DNA of 64,000 nucleotides from Ideonella sp. A 288 (GCF_002198735.1 NZ_MWLO01000148.1:62001-126000); one strand, 5' to 3'. Numbered from the stretch's first letter, positions 9,380 through 17,540 are shown. The notes: a model not told the origin generated them from the letters alone. A program made the numbers and translations.

Positions 9380-10086
9380 GCGTTGGCCTGGGGGGTCTGG
9401 GGACTCGTCGGCGCGAGGGTGGCGGCGTGCGCGAGCGATGCAGCCGCCATGGCGGCTCCCGGCAACCCGACGCCGCCCTGATCAGAGCCGTCGAGGACCA
9501 TAAGGTACTCGGGGAACTCGCTGGCGACGGGCGCGGCTTCCGCCGCCCCATCGGCCAGGTCGTCGCCTTCGGCGAAACTGAAGCTCAGGAGGTAGCCGTC
9601 TGGTCGTGACTGCAGCACGATCTCGCGCAGCTTGCCATGCCGGAACCGCAACTCATCCTGCGGCTCGAGCGGCAGGTTGAAGCGCATGCGGCCATCGAGC
9701 GTGTACATCGACACCTGCCCGTCCTTCAGGCTCAGCGTGTGCCGGTCGAAGTACACCGGCGCCTGGGGCTGGAACTGCACGACCGGCAGCGGCCGGCCCC
9801 CCAGCCGTTGCACATTGAATGGACTGGCCGGATGCTGATAGACCAGCCGGCAGGCGCGTGAGACCGAGTAGATGGCGTTGCACACCATCTGCGAGCCCAG
9901 CGCGGGGAACTGCTCGCGCAGCTGGCGATAGGCCATGTGGTGCAGTGCCACCCGGTTCCAGCAGGCGGTGCGTTGCGCCAGCGGCGCCAGCGTGTTGCAC
10001 ACCTGGGCAAACGCCTGCTGCAGCTCATGCAGGCGGGCGTTCTGGGCGGCCGTGGTTTGCAGCCGGATGTGCAGACTGGAATTCAT
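9376..10086 (-). CDS. TnpB N-terminal-half homolog lacking the RuvC domain, head of the secretion operon
   Basis: A 236-aa protein I would not recognise as a secretion component. Residues 1-75 read like the N-terminal helical domain of IS605-family TnpB (OrfB): a spaced pattern of RLQTT.AQ.ARL, a phenylalanine helix, WNRVALHHMAYRQLREQF and a final helix SQMVCNAIYSVSRA. Residues 105-165 (FDRHTLSLKDGQVSMYTLDG and following) match the beta-barrel/wedge segment of TnpB, which typically reads DxRxxSFK...VSLxTLxGR. The TnpB catalytic part should follow, with its GVDLGxxNLA RuvC-I motif, but here the sequence passes into an Ala/Pro-rich tail and stops, overlapping the first exporter by ATGA. That coupling indicates a stably domesticated gene and not a fresh truncation. 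The start codon is inside a perfect inverted repeat. A nucleic-acid-binding regulatory role is inference only. Confidence 0.75.
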   Translation of the reverse strand: MNSSLHIRLQTTAAQNARLHELQQAFAQVCNTLAPLAQRTACWNRVALHHMAYRQLREQFPALGSQMVCNAIYSVSRACRLVYQHPASPFNVQRLGGRPLPVVQFQPQAPVYFDRHTLSLKDGQVSMYTLDGRMRFNLPLEPQDELRFRHGKLREIVLQSRPDGYLLSFSFAEGDDLADGAAEAAPVASEFPEYLMVLDGSDQGGVGLPGAAMAAASLAHAATLAPTSPQTPQANA

Positions 10087-10124
10087 ATAGGAGCGGGATG
10101 ATAGCGCACTCCTATATGAATTCC
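10078..10124. repeat. 16-bp perfect inverted repeat enclosing the TnpB-like start codon
   Basis: Arms GGAATTCATATAGGAG (10078-10093) and CTCCTATATGAATTCC (10109-10124) are exact reverse complements around a 15-nt loop. In the minus-strand mRNA the ATG of the TnpB-like gene (10086-10084) sits in the 3' arm, while an AGGAG-like Shine-Dalgarno sits in the 5' arm; in a folded RNA both would be sequestered. A TATCAT -10-like hexamer lies in the loop (minus strand). It may be an operator, a translational switch, or a relic of a transposon-end hairpin. Confidence 0.9.
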
Positions 10125-10183
10125 GGCATCCTCATGCGCCGACGGGCACCGGCGTCGCACCCACCCAACGCCGCAGCCGAAAC

Positions 10184-10215
10184 GAAAAAGGCCTGCACCC
10201 AGGAAGGTGCAGGCC
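10184..10215 (-). terminator. Intrinsic terminator of the S-layer-like gene
   Basis: GGCCTGCACC (10190-10199) pairs perfectly with GGTGCAGGCC (10206-10215) around a 6-nt loop. On the minus strand the stem is followed by CTTTTT. It lies about 70 nt after the stop at 10283. Two further GC-rich hairpins (10228-10244 and 10249-10272) lie between stop and terminator. It should separate the abundant S-layer-like transcript from the secretion operon. Confidence 0.85.
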
Positions 10216-10282
10216 CTTGAATGATCACCCCGGCTTGGCCGGGGACAGCCACCACCCCGTGAAGGGCGGTGGATGCGGTCGA

Positions 10283-13200
10283 TCAGACGAAGTTGTCGGC
10301 GGTCAGCGCGGCCCAGGCCACGTCGGCCAGGTCGATCGAACCCATCAGTGTGGCGGTCACGTCACCGACGGCGACCGAGGTCGTGTCGACAACTTGGTAG
10401 ACCTTGCCGACGTTGCCGGTGGCGGCGTCGAACACGATGTAGACGTGCGACGAAGCGGTGGCGTCGTTGGCATACAGACCGGCGATCAGGGTCTGGCTGG
10501 CAGCCTCGGTGGCACCTTGGTTGCTGGCGTCAGCCACGGCCACGGTGATCGACTTGTTGGTGTCGATCGCCACGCCGAACTGCGCGCCAACGCCGTTCCA
10601 GGCGGTCAGGTCGAGCTGGTCGATGCCAGGGCCCGCCACGTCGAAGTTCAGGATGTAGTCGGTGATGGCCGTGTCGGCCGCACCGCTGTACACCACGACT
10701 TCGTTGCTGGAGTTCAGCGTGTCGGCACCGATGGTCGTGCCCAGCACGATCACGTCGCGGCCAGCGGCACCGGTGGTGGTGTTGTCGCTGGTGGTGACGC
10801 TGTCGAGACCAGCCACATCCGCCGCGGCGATCTGGCCGAAGGTGGAGGCGTAGTTGGCGGCGACGTCGGTCGTCGTCATGGCACCGGTCACGGCGGCATA
10901 GGTGGCCGCCAGGGCGGGGCCACCCGCCGGGCTGTACGCAGCGGCCAGGGCAGTGATCTCGGTCGAGGTCAGTTGCTCCACGGTCGGCAGCGTGACGACC
11001 ACGGCCAGGTCGCCGGCAACGCGGTCACCGTCGATCAGCGAGGTGACCACCAAGCTGGCAAACGGGCCATCCGACGCGACCAGCAGCTTGCTCAGCACCG
11101 GATCGTTGTTGATGGCAGCCTTGATGGCCTGGTTGATGTGCAGGTCGGTGGTGCGGAACGTGGCGGTGCTGCCGATGACGGCCTTGCCGACCAGACCCTT
11201 GAACGTCACCGTCATGTTGCCCTTGTAGAGCAGGTTGGTGTCGTTGGTGTCCGAGCGCAGGTCGCCCAGTTCCAGCACGCCAGGCAGCGCAGCCAGGGCC
11301 GCATCGGCCGACTGGAACGCGGTGTTGAACACCCACGTGGCCTTCTGGGCACCGGTGTTGTCGTTGTAGCTCGTGTCGTTGCCGGTGCCGAGGTTGATGA
11401 CGATGTCACCAGCTCCCGGGGTGTTGACCGTGTCGTCACCGTCGCCGGCGTTGATCGTGACGTTGGCATTTTCCTTCTGGTGCGAGTACCAGAATTCGTC
11501 ACCGCCGGGGTTGGCGGTGTTGGTGATGCGCGTCGTGATCTTGTCGTTGCCGGCGTTGCCGTTCACCACGAAGGTGAAGTCTTCGCGGCCGACTTGCACG
11601 TTGCTGTTGCTGCCGGCGATGCTGCCGTCGATGTCGACGGTGATCGAGTCGGCGGCCGAGCCACCCGAGTAGATGAAGTCAGCAACCTGCTGGACCTTCT
11701 TGCCCGTGTTGGAGGTGTTGTCACCAGCCGGATCGGGTTGGGTGTCCACCGTGTTGATGTACTTGGCGAACGAGTTCTCGCTGATCTGCGCGTCGAACGA
11801 GAACGCACCCTTCAGCGCGGAACCGTCGATCAGGCGAACGTCGGTGAAGCCGTAGTTGCCATGGATGTCGCCAGGGGCGCTGGTGTTGACGCCAGGATGA
11901 TCCTGGTTGGTGCTGTCGTTCGTGCCCGAGAAGCCCAGCACCGACAGCGTGCCGTTGCCGGCCGCATTGGTGTTGGTGCCGTTGACCAGCACGACTTCCT
12001 TCAGCGTGTTGGCGGTGGACGACATGATCTCGAGCTTGCTGTTGCGCTCGACGGTGACATCGAAGCGCTCGACGCCCTTCGACGACGAGGTCTCGCCGAC
12101 CGACAGGCCGCCGATGACCAGATCGCCGCCGTTGCTGCCGCGGCCCACGTCGTCCAGGATCACCTTGACCGTGACCAGGTCTTGCGACGTGGTGGCGGTG
12201 GTGTTCTGCACGGTGTGCAGACCGGAACTGGCGGGAACGGTGCCGTCGGCGGTCAGGAAGGCGCCGGTGGCCAGCGTGTCGCCGCTGCTGCTCGACAGGG
12301 TGATGACCTGACCGACTTGCGGGCGGCCAGAGATCGTGTCGATCGCGGTGAAGGTGCCGGTGATGCCGACGGAAATGTTGGCCAGCAGCGGGTTGGCGGC
12401 GACGGCGGCCTGCACGGCAGTCAGCAGCGCCGCGTAGGTGGTCGCGTCATCGATGGCTTGCGACTGCAGCTTGATCAGCGTGCCACCCAGCGTGAACTGG
12501 AAGCCGTTGAACGGGCTTTGCAGCAGGGGATCCAAACCGGCATCGGCGCTGCGGGTGTCCATCAGTTCGATGTTCAGGACCGAGGCGGTGTTGCTGTTCG
12601 AACGCAGCGAATGCTGGTCGAAGTACAGCGCGTAGTCGACGTGGCCCGGATCGGTCGACACCATCGCAACGGTGATGTCCTTGGTGATCTGGGTCGACAG
12701 GATGCGCACGTCTTCGACGATGACGTCGGCACGGCTGTTGTTCGATTCCCAGCGGTTGACACCGACGGTGCGCTCGGCGTCGACGTTGACGCGGCCTTCG
12801 AAGGCCACGTTGTTGTCGCCCGTGTCGGTGGCGCGCGACTGGGCGCGGATCATGAACGTCTCGATGCCGGTGGTCTCGGGCGTGACGGCGAAGTTCTGCG
12901 ACGCACCCATGTCGGCCAGCAGCATGTCGGTGCCAGCACCGCCGGAGACGACGTCACCGGATTGCAGCGTGTTGCTGTTGTCGATGATGCGGGCGGCGAA
13001 GCTGTCGTTGCCAGCGGTGCCGGACAGGAAGTCCAGGCCGGTGGTCAGGTTGAAGCTCGGCGTGACGTTGACCACGTCCGACAGCAGCGCGTCGGAGGTG
13101 CCGGGGGTCTGCGCGTAGGTGACGGCAGAGGCGACTTGCGCGTTGAACGCGGTGGCGGCGGCGCCCCACAGCGGGTCGCTGGTCAGCGTGGAGAACACGT

Positions 13201-13513
13201 TGACGAGGTTGGCGACGGTGGAACCCTTGGTGCCGGCAGGCGCGGCGGCCAGGGCGGCAGCGACAGCGGCTTCAGCACCCGCGGCGTTGGCGCCGGTGAT
13301 GCCCAGGTTGGCGACAACGGCAGCGGCGACAGACGCGTCGGTGGCGGAACCATAGCTGGCGTTGAAGGCGTCATTGATGACGGAGTTCAGGCCACCGCTT
13401 TGGAATGCGGCCTGTTGCAGAACCGAGGCCGTCGTGGCGGCGCCGAGCTTCACGCCCCACAGGGCGGCAGCGGCGCGGGCGACGATGGTGTTATTGAAAG
13501 TGGGAGTTGCCAT
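10283..13513 (-). CDS. Large type I-secreted, Ca-binding RTX/S-layer-like protein
   Basis: A 1076-aa protein rich in Ala, Thr, Asn, Ser and Asp, nearly free of Cys, with no N-terminal signal peptide. It starts MATPTFNNTIVARAAAALWG. Scattered Gly/Asp nonapeptide-like motifs resemble RTX repeats: GTAGNDSF (~164), GGAGTDML (~193), GNAGNDKI (~652), AGDGDDTV plus LGTGNDTS (~690-715) and GAAGRDVIVLG (~915). The acidic C-terminus ends DLADVAWAALTADNFV, consistent with an uncleaved C-terminal type I secretion signal. Size, composition and the neighbouring exporter resemble S-layer loci such as Caulobacter rsaA-rsaDEF. A secreted adhesin is the alternative. TGGAG lies about 8 nt before ATG 13513. A long leader with a CRP-type site precedes it and a strong terminator follows, as expected for an abundant product. 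Confidence 0.85.
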   Translation of the reverse strand: MATPTFNNTIVARAAAALWGVKLGAATTASVLQQAAFQSGGLNSVINDAFNASYGSATDASVAAAVVANLGITGANAAGAEAAVAAALAAAPAGTKGSTVANLVNVFSTLTSDPLWGAAATAFNAQVASAVTYAQTPGTSDALLSDVVNVTPSFNLTTGLDFLSGTAGNDSFAARIIDNSNTLQSGDVVSGGAGTDMLLADMGASQNFAVTPETTGIETFMIRAQSRATDTGDNNVAFEGRVNVDAERTVGVNRWESNNSRADVIVEDVRILSTQITKDITVAMVSTDPGHVDYALYFDQHSLRSNSNTASVLNIELMDTRSADAGLDPLLQSPFNGFQFTLGGTLIKLQSQAIDDATTYAALLTAVQAAVAANPLLANISVGITGTFTAIDTISGRPQVGQVITLSSSSGDTLATGAFLTADGTVPASSGLHTVQNTTATTSQDLVTVKVILDDVGRGSNGGDLVIGGLSVGETSSSKGVERFDVTVERNSKLEIMSSTANTLKEVVLVNGTNTNAAGNGTLSVLGFSGTNDSTNQDHPGVNTSAPGDIHGNYGFTDVRLIDGSALKGAFSFDAQISENSFAKYINTVDTQPDPAGDNTSNTGKKVQQVADFIYSGGSAADSITVDIDGSIAGSNSNVQVGREDFTFVVNGNAGNDKITTRITNTANPGGDEFWYSHQKENANVTINAGDGDDTVNTPGAGDIVINLGTGNDTSYNDNTGAQKATWVFNTAFQSADAALAALPGVLELGDLRSDTNDTNLLYKGNMTVTFKGLVGKAVIGSTATFRTTDLHINQAIKAAINNDPVLSKLLVASDGPFASLVVTSLIDGDRVAGDLAVVVTLPTVEQLTSTEITALAAAYSPAGGPALAATYAAVTGAMTTTDVAANYASTFGQIAAADVAGLDSVTTSDNTTTGAAGRDVIVLGTTIGADTLNSSNEVVVYSGAADTAITDYILNFDVAGPGIDQLDLTAWNGVGAQFGVAIDTNKSITVAVADASNQGATEAASQTLIAGLYANDATASSHVYIVFDAATGNVGKVYQVVDTTSVAVGDVTATLMGSIDLADVAWAALTADNFV

Positions 13514-13547
13514 TCAGAACGCTCCAGTTGGATGCTTTGGGAAGGTA

Positions 13548-13567
13548 GATTTCTTTGCAAAGAAATC
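13548..13567. repeat. 20-bp perfect palindrome in the S-layer leader
   Basis: GATTTCTTTGCAAAGAAATC is fully self-complementary. It ends 34 nt upstream of the start codon, so in RNA it could form a hairpin near the ribosome site, and in DNA it could bind a dimeric protein. It is AT-rich compared with its surroundings. Confidence 0.85.
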
Positions 13568-13598
13568 GAGTGTGAGTGATCAAGCTTTCACCCGCACT

Positions 13599-13635
13599 CG
13601 ACTCAACGCCGGCAAAAACCGGCGGCGTTGAGTCG
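13599..13635. repeat. 12-bp inverted repeat (leader hairpin) upstream of the S-layer-like gene
   Basis: CGACTCAACGCC (13599-13610) pairs with GGCGTTGAGTCG (13624-13635); the 13-nt interval contains a further GCC/GGC match. In the minus-strand transcript it forms a stable stem in the 5' UTR. A T-run lies only inside the loop, so it is not a standard terminator; mRNA stabilisation is a plausible role. Confidence 0.8.
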
Positions 13636-13696
13636 AATTGGGTTCGAGTCTGGTGATCATCGTGGACGCAGTGTGTGTCGGTTTCCTGCCACCCCA

Positions 13697-13712
13697 TGTG
13701 ATCGCCATCACA
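13697..13712. promoter_or_regulatory. CRP-type binding site TGTGA-N6-TCACA
   Basis: TGTGATCGCCATCACA is an exact match to the CRP consensus and sits in a longer CCATGTGAT/ATCACATGG palindrome. It is 184 nt upstream of the S-layer-like start codon. The Crp-family regulator encoded at 19056-19754 has the matching recognition helix, so direct regulation is plausible but inferred. Confidence 0.65.
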
Positions 13713-13883
13713 TGGACCGGCTGCTTTTTGGTGGGGCGCCTTGGACCGCGCCTCCCCAGCCAGAACCGACAACCGCGGGATTATTGCACCCGACTCAGGG
13801 GGTGGATTCCAGGGGGGCCCCGGAACGAGACGCTGTGCACGCCCAGAGAGTTGTATCTCAACAACAGTGAGCAGTGCCATGCA

Positions 13884-15353
13884 CTACCAAGCCCACCGAA
13901 TGCCCGCATAGATCGATTGTGCGTCGTAATTGAAGAGGGCCAGATTGCTGGACTGCCGGATGGCATGCCACTGAAGCAAGGCTTCGGCACCCGGCCAGCG
14001 GTCGGAATGCAAGGGCCGGGACAGTTCGACCGCGAGTTGCGGTTGTGTCAATGTGCGCCGCGCGTTGTACTCGAGCAACGGGCTGTAGCCCTCGGCGTCG
14101 TTCACACGCCCCAATCGGGCCGTGGCATCGAGGCGAACGTCCGCCCCGACCGGCCCCGTCAGGCGCAGCGCGGCGTTCCACAGCCGCTGCACACCGCCGG
14201 GGCGGTCGTCGCTGGCGGGTTTGTCTAGCCCGGCCCGCAAGACCGTCGACCAGGTCCAGTCGGGAAACAAGGGCACCGCACATTGGTTGCCGCCAAGCAA
14301 CACGATGCTGGTGCCATCGGCGCTGCGCGTCGTGCTCTGGCGTCGCTGCTCGGCCTCGAGGGCGAATCGCCACCGGCAGCCATTGACCTGGCGGTCGACC
14401 GCGGCGCCCAGGCGGGTCAGGCGATAGGACTCGCTCAGCGGTCCGCCCACCCAGGCCAGCCCGAGTTCCACCTGACCCCGCCACGCCGCCCACTGCCGCG
14501 ACGCACTGGTCACCCACTGGATATGGTGCCAGTCGGTGCGGCCTTCTGCCGGGGTGCTGCGGGCGGCCAGGTGAATGCCGCTGCGCCAGATTTGGCCAGC
14601 CGATGGGCTGCGCGCGACCTGCCACGAGAGGTTGACCAGGGCGGCGGTGCCCGCGCGCGGGTCACTGATCACCGGGAACTGGGCGGAGGTGCCATCCGGC
14701 GCGGTCAGCGTCAGCTCGGTCAGCCGGGGCGAGTGGTCGAGGTTGGTCTCGCGACCGATCAGGACACTGGCCTCGCGGAGGCTGACCCACCCCGACGGGG
14801 TGTCCTGACCCAGGCGGGCCCGGGGCAACTGCGCACCTGGTGCATTGGCCGCCTGGTCCGGGAACAGCTTGTCGCGCAGCGACGCCGGGATGTCGCGCCG
14901 GCCCCGCAGGGCCCGGCTCAGTTCGGCCAGCGCAGCGGGCTGCCCCAGAGCGGACAGCGCCAGGGCGAGGTCCGCCTGGGTGCCGAGGTTGCCAGGGTCC
15001 AGCAGCAGGGAGCGCTCCAGCCAGATCAGCGCCTGTTCGGCTTCGCCCTCCTCGAGCCACAGCGCGCCGACGACCGCCAGATAACCAGGGTGCTGCATGC
15101 AGTGGGGTCGGGCCAGTTCCATGCGGAGGAGATGCGCCCGCCGCGCGATCGTGCCCTCGGGCCAGGGCGACGGGATCAGTCGGTCGCAGGGGTCGAGAAG
15201 CTGCCCCCTGTCGCCGGGCGGTGTTCCTGCGGGTGTCTGCTCGGACGCCTCGGATGTCGACACCTGCGCGTCGACACGCGCCGCCACCAGGACGAGCGCG
15301 GCCAACAGCAGGCAACATCGAGCGATGTGCCCGGGCCAGACTGCAGATTTCAC
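13884..15353 (-). CDS. TPR-containing predicted outer-membrane beta-barrel protein
   Basis: A 489-aa protein. The GTG start at 15353 (GTGA overlap with the cyclase stop) gives a signal peptide whose hydrophobic core CCLLLAALVLVAA ends at ARVDAQ. Residues about 60-160 contain TPR-like helices (ALIWLERSLLLDPGNLGTQADL). The rest alternates polar and hydrophobic residues in beta strands (RTDWHHIQWV, QVELGLAWVGG) and ends YAGIRWAW with a terminal aromatic, as in outer-membrane barrels. Overall size and order (TPR then barrel) recall Slam/DUF560 proteins, but I cannot assign it to that family. It is the last gene of a FecR-cyclase-barrel operon. Confidence 0.72.
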   Translation of the reverse strand: MKSAVWPGHIARCCLLLAALVLVAARVDAQVSTSEASEQTPAGTPPGDRGQLLDPCDRLIPSPWPEGTIARRAHLLRMELARPHCMQHPGYLAVVGALWLEEGEAEQALIWLERSLLLDPGNLGTQADLALALSALGQPAALAELSRALRGRRDIPASLRDKLFPDQAANAPGAQLPRARLGQDTPSGWVSLREASVLIGRETNLDHSPRLTELTLTAPDGTSAQFPVISDPRAGTAALVNLSWQVARSPSAGQIWRSGIHLAARSTPAEGRTDWHHIQWVTSASRQWAAWRGQVELGLAWVGGPLSESYRLTRLGAAVDRQVNGCRWRFALEAEQRRQSTTRSADGTSIVLLGGNQCAVPLFPDWTWSTVLRAGLDKPASDDRPGGVQRLWNAALRLTGPVGADVRLDATARLGRVNDAEGYSPLLEYNARRTLTQPQLAVELSRPLHSDRWPGAEALLQWHAIRQSSNLALFNYDAQSIYAGIRWAW

Positions 15354-17479
15354 GCGTCGCGGAGCTGGATCGACCCGACAGCGCGCAGTGGACCGGCGAC
15401 CGTGGTGCCCGACGATGCGTTGTCTGCCCAACGCGACCATTCGGTCGAGTCGTTCTGCCGATCGGCACCCGCAGCGGCACTGGCGGCCCAGTTCGGGTCG
15501 ATCGACACCAGATCGGACCAGCCCACCGGAGCGAACAGGCGATAGTGCTTGCTCAGGCCCTCGAGGAGGTATTCACCTTGCGGCTCGACGCCCTCTGCTG
15601 GCAGGCCGGCGGCGAGGGTGGGCCCCACCAGGATGGGCATGGAAAGGTCTGCAGTCATTTGCTGGATGCGATTGGCCACGCTCACCGGCTCACCCAGAGC
15701 GGCGTGGGCACGTCGCCGCGCCGGGCCGAACGAGCCGACGATGGCCGAACCGGATTCCAGGCCCACCCCCAGCGCCAGCGGCTGGACGGGGCTGCTCTCG
15801 GTGATCGGCGGGCCGCTGGCCAGCAATTGCCGCGTGGCACGAACGAGTTCCTGGGCGGCGGCCATGGCTTGCTTGGGGTGGTCTGGGCAGTCGGAGTAGG
15901 CGTTCCACACGGCAAGCACGGAATCGCCGACCACATTCTCCACCACGCCACCGAACTGCTCGACCACGTCCACTGCGATGCAGCAGAACGAATGAAGCAT
16001 GATGGCGGTTTCCTCGGCCGGCCGATGGGTGGCGAAGGCCGAAAAGTTGCGGATGTCGGCCACCAGGACCGTCACGTCGCGCTGCTCGACCTGCAGGCTG
16101 CCGCTGGGGTCGGACTTCATCAGGCGCTGGGCCACGGGGGCCGGCAGGTACGACCCAAGGTGGGCAGACAGTCGCTCCCGCTGAGCGCGCGTGAGCGCAT
16201 GCTCGGCCGTGGCCAGCATCACCGATGCGAGCATGGCGAACAATGCCGTCGATGCCCAGGGCAGCCACAGGTCGAATCGCAGCAGCCCAACGACCGCACC
16301 GGCAATGCACACTGCCGCCAGCGCCAGCCCCGTCAGCGGCAGACGCTTGGCCGGTGCCCCTCGGCCCTGGCGAGCCACCAGGTGAAGCGTCGTCGCGACG
16401 ACCAGCATCGCCACCCACTGCAGCGCCGGCCAGGTGGTCGGGGTGTAGGGCAGCCGATGGTCGAGCAGACCGACCAGCGCTTGCGCATGGACCTCCAGGC
16501 CGGAGGCGACCGCCCCGTGTGGGGTGGCCACCGTGTCGCCGATGCCGAAGGCGGTGGCGCCCACCAGCACCACGGCGCCCTTCAGCATGGCCGTGTCGGC
16601 CCGGTCCTTCAACACGTCCGAGGCCGACACCGACGCGAAAGCCTTTCGGTCGAGCGCATAGGGCACCCTCAAGTCGCCCTGGGCGTCCAGCGGAATCACC
16701 AGACCCGGCAGACTGCGGCTGGTCAACCAGGCCGCCGGCGCCAGCAGGCCGGACACAAGGCGATGATCCGACGCGATGTGCCACTCCCAATCGGGCAGCG
16801 GCAATCCGCGCGCTGCCCCCTCGGCCGCGCCGGATTCGGGCTGCGCTGCACGCCAGAGCGTGGCCAGCGCCAGGCTGGGATAGGCGCGCCCCTGGTGACA
16901 CACGAGCGCCGGCAGCTTGCGCACGACGCCGTCGGCTTCGATGCGGGGCGTGAGGTGTCCGACGGCCGGATGCGCCGGCAGCAGCGCCTCTGAACTGCCG
17001 TAGTGGCCGTGGCTCACTGGCGCGAACGGAGGACAACCCGCCATGCCCAGGTGGCCGGAAACGACACCTGCGACGGGCGTGACCGACGGATCGATCGAGA
17101 ACACCTGCCCGGCCACTACCGCGGTCTGCGCCCAGGCTTTCTGCAGTTCGTCATCGCCAGCCTTGGCATCGGTGAATGCGATGTCGTAGGCCTGCACCAG
17201 GGCACCCGCCTTGGCGAGCTTCTGCGCCAGTTCGGCCATGGTGGCGCGCGGCCACGGCCATGGGCCGACATCGCGCAGGCTGGCCTCGTCGATGTCGACC
17301 ACTACCAACCGACGCTCAGGCTGACTGGAAGCGCCCACCCGCCAAGCCATGTCGCCGGTGAACGCCTCGACGCCGCCGAGGGTTCGCGGCGCCAGCCACT
17401 GAACGAGCACGACCACGATGGCCGCAGCCACGAGCGCTGAGGCACGAAGCAGCCACGGGCGATTGCGCCAAAGTGCCAT
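15350..17479 (-). CDS. CHASE2-domain class III nucleotide cyclase with non-canonical active site
   Basis: A 709-aa membrane protein. One helix near the N-terminus leads to a periplasmic CHASE2 sensor (about residues 40-330; VVVDIDEASLRDVGPWPWPR and GAVVLVGATAFGIGDTVATP are typical). Two or three helices (about 345-430) then precede a cytoplasmic class III cyclase domain (about 460-640). The metal-binding Asp residues are present in VADIRNFS and VVGDSVLAVW. The purine-site Lys four residues before the second Asp is Asn (VVENVVGD), the usual Asp/Thr before the LGEPV loop is Ala, and the transition-state Asn of the GdxVN motif is Ser (GEPVSVANR); the Arg is kept. Activity is therefore doubtful or altered. 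It lies 61 nt downstream of fecR. Confidence 0.85.
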   Translation of the reverse strand: MALWRNRPWLLRASALVAAAIVVVLVQWLAPRTLGGVEAFTGDMAWRVGASSQPERRLVVVDIDEASLRDVGPWPWPRATMAELAQKLAKAGALVQAYDIAFTDAKAGDDELQKAWAQTAVVAGQVFSIDPSVTPVAGVVSGHLGMAGCPPFAPVSHGHYGSSEALLPAHPAVGHLTPRIEADGVVRKLPALVCHQGRAYPSLALATLWRAAQPESGAAEGAARGLPLPDWEWHIASDHRLVSGLLAPAAWLTSRSLPGLVIPLDAQGDLRVPYALDRKAFASVSASDVLKDRADTAMLKGAVVLVGATAFGIGDTVATPHGAVASGLEVHAQALVGLLDHRLPYTPTTWPALQWVAMLVVATTLHLVARQGRGAPAKRLPLTGLALAAVCIAGAVVGLLRFDLWLPWASTALFAMLASVMLATAEHALTRAQRERLSAHLGSYLPAPVAQRLMKSDPSGSLQVEQRDVTVLVADIRNFSAFATHRPAEETAIMLHSFCCIAVDVVEQFGGVVENVVGDSVLAVWNAYSDCPDHPKQAMAAAQELVRATRQLLASGPPITESSPVQPLALGVGLESGSAIVGSFGPARRRAHAALGEPVSVANRIQQMTADLSMPILVGPTLAAGLPAEGVEPQGEYLLEGLSKHYRLFAPVGWSDLVSIDPNWAASAAAGADRQNDSTEWSRWADNASSGTTVAGPLRAVGSIQLRDA

Positions 17480-17540
17480 CAGGACGCCTTCGTGGTGCGT
17501 TCAGGTCGACCGGGAACCGCGGCGCGGGATCGACGGGAGC

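Larger units (their letters stand above)
13514..13883 (-). promoter_or_regulatory. 370-bp leader/promoter region of the S-layer-like gene
   Basis: This is the only stretch over 300 bp without a gene. Read on the minus strand it holds, in order, a GTTGT-N6-ACAAC repeat (about 13851-13866), a CRP-type palindrome (13697-13712), a long hairpin (13599-13635) and a 20-bp palindrome (13548-13567), then the ribosome site. I see no convincing -35/-10 pair, consistent with an activator-dependent promoter. Confidence 0.6.

Noticed and set aside
9376-10124. A complete IS200/IS605 insertion sequence
   Set aside because: Only the TnpB-like N-terminal half and one inverted repeat are present. There is no TnpA, no RuvC domain and no second end, and the gene is coupled to the exporter.
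10116-10220. A small plus-strand reading frame starting at the second arm of the inverted repeat
   Set aside because: It begins MNSG only because the palindrome mirrors the ATGAATTCC start of the TnpB-like gene; it has no ribosome site of its own and runs through the terminator of the S-layer gene.
10217-13579. An open frame of over 1100 codons on the plus strand across the S-layer-like gene
   Set aside because: It is antisense to a protein with clear RTX motifs, a start with ribosome site and a terminator; its own translation is Gly/Val/Arg/Asp/His-rich with no domain. It is a high-GC shadow frame.
13636-13660. tRNA-like T-loop string GGTTCGAGTC in the S-layer leader
   Set aside because: The flanking bases do not form a T-stem and no D-arm, anticodon arm or acceptor stem can be folded around it.
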